In this document: positions 59,201 through 64,000 of the stretch, piece after piece
Position numbering within the stretch: the stretch's first letter is position 1
Layout of the letters: every line of letters starts with the position of its first letter
Position numbers and translations under genes: made by a program
The notes under the pieces: model-generated
What the model was told of the DNA's origin: nothing
Databases searched by the model: none
Seen by the model: only the letters and a program-made list of their open reading frames with translations
Source: Labia minor
Lineage: Eukaryota; Arthropoda; Insecta; Dermaptera; Spongiphoridae
Length of the DNA: 64,000 nt
Direction: 5' to 3'
Assembly: GCA_963082975.1 (NCBI GenBank)
Contig: OY720346.1
Coordinates: forward strand, 23,306,720 to 23,370,719

Positions 59201-59597
59201 ACATCTCATTAAATATGTAAGTTATATTTAATGAGATAGATGCAGTTATTTTTTAAAATATTTCTTATTTAATATTTTCTGAAAAAAATTATAAAATATT
59301 TATATGAATTTAATGTAAGTACCCATTATAATTTGTGAGATTTGTTGCTATGACAATGTTTGTATTTTCTTTATCAATATTATAATTTCTAATAAAATGT
59401 GTTCTACAATATGCAAAAAAATCGTTATTCACCAATCACTGTTAGAAATATTCATCATATATCCTTGTCCTTATGAGATCGTAAGCCAGAAATTAATTCA
59501 TAAAATGACGTAAAGTACCTAAAGTTGTGATGGGGGTCCGTCAAAAAAAATTTTTTCAAGTGGGGGTCCGTGGAGTACATAAGTTTAAGAACCTATG
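56272..59597 (+). mobile_element. Complete hAT transposon (right copy, inverted)
   Basis: Nearly base-identical to the element at 28155-31481 but in opposite orientation, about 25 kb apart. The left terminus reads AAGTGGTTCTTAAACT, so the first base is changed. The right terminus is intact. Adjacent 8-mers (GTAATTTA and GCCTATAC) do not match, so no TSD remains. Both internal repeat sets are retained. Differences noted by eye are a handful of substitutions and small indels. Confidence 0.93.
57353..59212 (+). CDS. hAT transposase with BED zinc finger (right copy)
   Basis: 619 residues, identical to the left-copy transposase except Ala for Thr at residue 511 (codon GCT at 58883-58885). BED finger Cys56, Cys59, His76, His81; catalytic Asp203/207, Asp269, Glu572; C-terminal dimerisation region intact. 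Residue 511 lies in the variable stretch before the C-terminal hAT domain, away from the catalytic motifs, so both could be active. The start has the same AAAATGG context, and the stop is followed by an ATTTAATGAGAT palindrome-like stretch also found in the left copy. Transposition of this copy itself may be weakened by the altered first base of its left terminus. Confidence 0.95.
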   Translation: MDRWLQTGSTQKRKESDDEASTANSTKKRKTRKYSDDYLSFGFTYICNNDVERPVCVLCQESLSNESMKPANLRRHLQTKHSEHVSKSIEFFKMKKEELNSSQKLMVKTGSGGMSKKAVMASYEVALLIAKAGKPHNIAEQLILPATKVITNIMLGTKAANDINLISLSNDTVKNRIEDMSCNIKEELISRVRKSHYYSLQLDESTDVTNNANLLAFIRYEFENQIQEDVLFCDSLPSRTTANDIFNSLNNFITENEIEWPKCVGICTDGARAMSGTRTGLIALIKNVAPQVVWNHCCIHRESLAAKNMSPDLKRTLDEVVKIVNFIKARPLNSRVFKILCEEMGSQHTHLLLHTDVRWLSRGKVLIRLFELRDEIRLFLIDAHFELTECFNDFIWLAKVAYLTDIFTKLNELNLSLQGTVVNIFKVEDKIEAMIKKIDLWSKRIQNGVYESFPTLNDFIESSSEKLLNQTRQLFVEHLITLKSNFRKYFSTPDPCNNWIRDPFNMEITNAKHLSAPEQDILVELSCDTTYKLKFNKTELSNFWLLLRSDYPALANKALQHLIPFCTTYLCEQAFSVLFYIKSKYRNKLNVEPDLRLKVSNIKPDIEILVSRKQLHTSH

Positions 59598-59694
59598 GCC
59601 TATACGTCCAGCGTCCGGACTCGTTATTGTCCCACCTCTCTTGCCACTTTGTAATGAGCCTCTCCCTCACGTTTTGTTTTACTATTTCGTAATG

Positions 59695-60085
59695 AAAATG
59701 AGAACTTTTAGAATAAATTATTTAATTGAAATGATATTTAAATATAAGAATTGGGAATTGTTAGAACATGAATGGACTTGCACAGACCATCGGTTAATTT
59801 TTATTAAAATCACATCATAAAAAAGAATATTTTAAACATAATAAATAAGAAAAAAATTTTTTTAATAAATTATAATAGAATATAATCATCTGGATTTAAA
59901 ACAAATTTAAAAAATATAAACAATTTAAAAAAGTCAAAAATTTAAAACTCCTTTATATCATCAAATTTTAATTTTTATATAATATTTAGTAATTAATAAT
60001 AGAGTAATTAAATTAAAATCAAAATCAAAGGTAATATAATTTAGTCATTTTAATTGACGTTTTAAAAATTATTTTGACTTCCTAT
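59695..60085 (-). mobile_element. Family 1 Helitron internal fragment
   Basis: Matches about 7717-8100 of Helitron copy 1 (GAGAACTTTTAGAATAAATT, AATTAATAATAGAGTAATTA and GGTAATATAATTTAGTCATT). No termini. It lies about 100 bp from the right hAT copy; 59598-59694 is unmatched GC-richer sequence. Confidence 0.65.
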
Positions 60086-62091
60086 TGTTTTAATTTAATC
60101 AATAATAAAAACAAATCGATTTCAATTTTTCGATGTATAATATTAACATAGATTTAGATAAAATAAATTGATTCGATATAAATTTATCTTTTTAACTATT
60201 TATTTTCAGCAATTTAATATAAAAAAAAAATTCCAACTAAATATTCATTATTTTCAGATTGATCTAAAGATTTATTAATCTCATAAATTTCATTCTCATT
60301 CTACTGAGCTCGTAAATTGTTTTTAAATTTACTTTATTGAACCTACACTTAAATATTATGCTTTTTTAATTATAATCTATATTCAATAAATCTTTAAAAA
60401 AATATAATTAATTCTAGTTCTACATTCACATATTCCTCATAATTCAAACTAATTCTATTTATTTTCGATTTAATGTCTAACGGATCTAAAATTAAAATTT
60501 AAGTACAGGGAATAATTATTATCATTTTCAATTAGGTCGAATCAAAATTCTCATTAAATTAAAATACCTATATTGTTTTTATAAATAAAATTACATTAAA
60601 GAGATACTATATCAACATAATAAAATTTTTTTAATACTCTTTAAAAATTAAAAAAGGTCAAATTTAAGTAATTATTTATTTTAAAATTTTTTCCATATAT
60701 TTCTGTTAATTTATTCTCTTCTTTTGATTAAAATACGATTACCTTTCAAATAAATAAATTAAAAAAACATTAAAAAAAAATAAAAATAAGAATACATTCT
60801 CAAAATGATATTCTCAATTCTTTTAATTATATACGCTCGGTGTTTTATTCAATTTTGTTTTTTGTTGTTGTTGTTGTTGTCCTGTTGATGCATTCTGTAA
60901 ATACAAATTCATCCCGAACGAGACGTGCCTGAAGGTTGATCATTGAAAATTGATGAGTAACACCACCTTTAATAATTCACGTAAGACGGGGAGTCGATCA
61001 GCATTCGAACAAATAATTCAACGAACAAAAGACCAGTGTTTTTTTTATGGAAGTGTTTCAATATAACAATTATTGAAAAATATTATTCAGTAAAATTTTT
61101 TTTGTTCTTCTCTTTTCTTATAATTTCTCATTAGAAGAAATTATTTTTCCATTTATAAAAATTTTACCTTTCGATAATATACATTTTCATAAATTATGCT
61201 TTATAAAAAAAATATTATTATGAAAAATTGAAAAACAAATTAATAGGTTGATTTAATCAAAATTTAATTAATATATTAAATTATTTCCTAATATTTTTAA
61301 AGAGAATTTAGAAAATGGTTATAAATAAAATTGAGAATCTTTTATTTTTAAATTCAGTTGACATATTGATTTACTAAATATATATATAACAATATATTAT
61401 AGCAATATTTAATTAATTCCAATAGCCAAATGTTAAAAAGCATAATTAATTGATCGTTTAATTTATGGAAAAGTAATATACATTTTTTTTATTTATAATT
61501 AAGGATTAGATTTATCCAGTCTACCCTTTATCAAGAATAATATATTAATAAGTACTATATGCATTTAATTATTTAAATATCCAATTATAATTATAATTTA
61601 ACACATTCTAAGATAATATAATGATGGAAAATTTTAATTTCATTACATCCTATTAATTAAAATTTTATTAATTACCCATTAATAATTGTTCTCGACAAAA
61701 TCTTTGAATATTGATATAATAAAATAACTTATTAATTTAAGTTTTTTTAAACTATTCATATTATTAGAAGAGATAATTATTAATTGCATAGGAAGGGAAT
61801 TTAAAGTTTTTTCACAGGTTTTTTTTCATTAAATTGAAATTAAAATAATTATGAAATTGAAAGAGGAATATCTCTAATAATTTGAAATTTTAGATTCTAA
61901 TGTTTTTTTTTTTGTCTTTTTTGGAATATATCTCCATTTTAGCCAGCTTTTTTCAGATTTGTTTATTATTTTTCTTTTTCTTTTTAAATATCGGTTCGAT
62001 CCCTTGAACTCGAGTCGGTGGACCAGGACTATGAAATTAATTCTAATTAAATCTTTTTATTTATTAATTTCTTTTATTTTAAAATTAATTA
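60086..62091. other. AT-rich DNA; GC-richer patch about 60835-61045
   Basis: No gene recognised. The patch contains a (TTG)n run (60869-60881) and CATCCCGAACGAGACGTGCC with GTAAGACGGGGAGTCGATCA. It may be a conserved noncoding element. Confidence 0.4.
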
Positions 62092-62520
62092 CAGTAAAAC
62101 GGATTACGAGTATCGAGAGTTATAAATGTTTTTTGGGTTCCGGACTTGAGTCCTCTGTTTCAGTTTACAAGTAAAATTTAGGGTTAGATGAGGGGGTTTT
62201 AGACGGAAAATTTTTTATCACTGCGCTGCCTATTTTGCACAACATACTTGCCTTGCAGAGCATGGCAGAGTTTCACAAAAAGAACACTCAACTCTACGAA
62301 GATAATGTTGCGGCCTGAAGTTGTTTTAGAAAGAAACTTAGAGGATGTTAAGAACAAAAAGGAGCCTGTCTAAAAAATCACAAAGAAAATCTCTAGACGT
62401 TAATATAGGCCAAACTGACTTTGAAGAACTCGTTACAAAATATCATTATTGGAAAAATTGATTCGGTTTACGAGCGTTGGATTCTTTGACTAATCAAACA
62501 CGTAATTCAAGGTTCAACTG
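62092..62520. mobile_element. Pogo/Tigger-like MITE remnant
   Basis: The ends are CAGTAAAACGGATTACGAGT and, inverted, CAGTTGAACCTTGAATTACG, flanked on both sides by TA (62090-62091, 62521-62522). CAGT termini with a TA target are typical of the pogo branch of Tc1/mariner. The 429-bp interior is GC-richer and may hold transposase scraps (about 62200-62500), but all frames are broken. Confidence 0.6.
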
Positions 62521-62522
62521 TA

Positions 62523-63900
62523 TATATAGATATATTTTTTTTTATTGAAAATGAAAAAAATGCACGCTTGTGCTAGATTTTGAAAAATAATTAAATAAAA
62601 CCTTTTCAATGATAGGAATAGGTCGAAGGTTGAGGATGGAGTTAGAAATCATTTCATCATTTAAAAATAAAAGAGTATTATTTAAACGAACCAAAATAGC
62701 ATTGCCATATTATATTAACAATAGATAATATCTAAATAGAAATCCAATCAGTATAATTATATAAATATCTATAATTTAATCAGAAAAAAATTTTTATATT
62801 TACTATTGGAAAGTAAAAATATATTTTTATTATTTTCTTATAGAATCTTGATCGATTTCTTAATGTTTATATATTTAAACTTAAATTTTAAATATTAATA
62901 AAAAAATCATACGTGACATGATTTGATTATTACAATCTTGGTTTGGATTTCAATATAAATAATATGAATAATTAATCAATAAAAAAAATCTACAAAGAGA
63001 TAATTATTTCTTTGATTTTATTGAAATTTCCCTTTCATCGTAATCAATTTAATTAATGAAATCAAATTCATCTCCTCCAACTTAATTAATATTTATAATC
63101 GAATTCCGACGACTGGATAACATTCACATCCCGAAAGACATTCATTATAACAAGTTCAACTGAGATTTTTAAAGTAATCACTGAGAAAAAGCGTTAACAT
63201 TGACTTTTACTTCTTCTTTTGCCACTCACATTGACATTTAAAGTGAACGGAAGAAGGGAAAAAATGAAGAAGTTAGAAAAATTACAGAAAATGATAGATA
63301 ATAAATTAATAGCACGGAGATGTATTTATTTTAATTGATTAGATTTGTTTATAATGAAATGGAGGAAAAAATTAACAACTTCCTTAATGTAATGAAGCGA
63401 TTCAAAAGTTTCTTGTTATCCTTGGTTAAATAAAGGTAAAAGTATTAAAAAAAAAAATAAATAAATAAAATAAAAAATAAAAAGTAACATGAACCATTAT
63501 ATTTACATAATTTAATTTTCTTCTTTTAACATTATACAATTTAAATCCAATAAGATAAAAATATAATTAATAATATAATTATATTAATTAATATTTAAAT
63601 TATTCGGGTTATACCTCGTGGCGTTTTTTCATCTAATGATATTAATTTTTAAAATTTATTATCATTGTGAAAGAAATTTTTTTTTTTTTAAATTAATCTA
63701 TAATTGAATTTTTAAGTTTAATACTAACAAAATTATTATAACTTGAATATGTAATTATTAAAAAATATATTTATTAATGAATAATAATCATTTTCATAAG
63801 ATTATATATTATATTTACATAATAAATATAAAAAAAAACAAATATAAATTAATAAAAAATTAAAAATAAATAGAAAAAGAAAATATAATTTTCCAAATTA
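62523..63900. other. AT-rich DNA, nothing recognised
   Basis: No ORF with motifs, RNA gene or repeat end found. Confidence 0.5.
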
Positions 63901-63901
63901 T

Positions 63902-64000
63902 CAACGAACTTTTAGTTCGTTTATAAAATCTTTATGACTGTGTGTCTGTCGCCAAAAATTTTCGATTTTTTAAATTTTGATTTTGGATTCGAGTAGAGCT
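63902..64000 (+). repeat. Family D repeat, start of a copy running off the window
   Basis: Begins with the palindrome CGAACTTTTAGTTCG and continues GTGTGTCTGTCGCCAAAAAT to GGATTCGAGTAGAGCT. It is the reverse complement of 38627-38725. Confidence 0.75.

Noticed and set aside
28155-59597. Composite transposon made of the two hAT copies and the 25 kb between them
   Set aside because: The outer flanks carry no shared 8-bp duplication, while the left copy alone has a perfect one, so it inserted by itself.
28155-59597. Inversion of the 25-kb interval by recombination between the hAT copies
   Set aside because: Such an inversion would swap flanks and break the left copy's TSD, which is intact.
59527-59820. 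97-codon frame at the right end of the hAT copy
   Set aside because: It crosses the terminal repeat and a Helitron fragment, so it is a chance fusion of noncoding repeats.

Overview
The window is very AT-rich animal nuclear DNA, most likely from an arthropod. Evidence: a spliced C2H2 zinc-finger gene with GT-AG intron, a tRNA with internal pol III promoter boxes, and a dense population of eukaryotic transposons (BEL/Pao, LINE, hAT, Helitron, pogo-like). The LINE and an unnamed multicopy protein remnant resemble families I know from insects, arachnids and crustaceans; I cannot place the organism more precisely. No bacterial-style operon or CRISPR array is present.

Layout. 1-750: broken BEL/Pao polyprotein. 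900-2013: palindromic repeat cluster. 2301-4127: the only convincing host protein-coding gene, a two-exon, 554-residue protein with 17 tandem C2H2-type units, grown by a recent 420-bp duplication of five fingers. 4600-5775: decayed multicopy arthropod protein. 5820-17000: Helitrons and fragments carrying the same LINE reverse-transcriptase piece, two of them head to tail. 18496-19245: hAT MITE with perfect target-site duplication (TSD). 21417-21489: tRNA-Arg(CCT). 24640-27840: nested repeats with another hAT MITE. 28155-31481: complete hAT transposon with intact 619-aa transposase. 33133-34607: short Helitron with the LINE piece and a nested hAT MITE. 35850-51000: mostly AT-rich noncoding DNA with dispersed repeat families called B, C and D here. 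49075-49396: poly(A)-tailed retroposed insert. 52126-52342: foldback element. 55315-56011: second-type Helitron. 56272-59597: inverted, almost identical second hAT copy. 62092-62520: pogo-like MITE.

Between the transposons, the AT-rich DNA holds discrete GC-richer islands (about 14630, 20140, 22380, 26430, 31660, 40490, 46200, 47900 and 60840) without convincing ORFs. These are the best candidates for conserved regulatory DNA; two carry YY1/Pho-type AAGATGGCGGC motifs.

How it fits together: this reads as a gene-poor region repeatedly colonised by mobile DNA. The two intact hAT transposases could supply activity in trans to hAT MITEs with compatible ends, although the three MITEs here have different terminal repeats. 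The Helitrons appear to have amplified a captured LINE fragment. All coordinates and alignments were made by eye, so repeat boundaries may be off by several bases; TSDs and ORFs were read directly.
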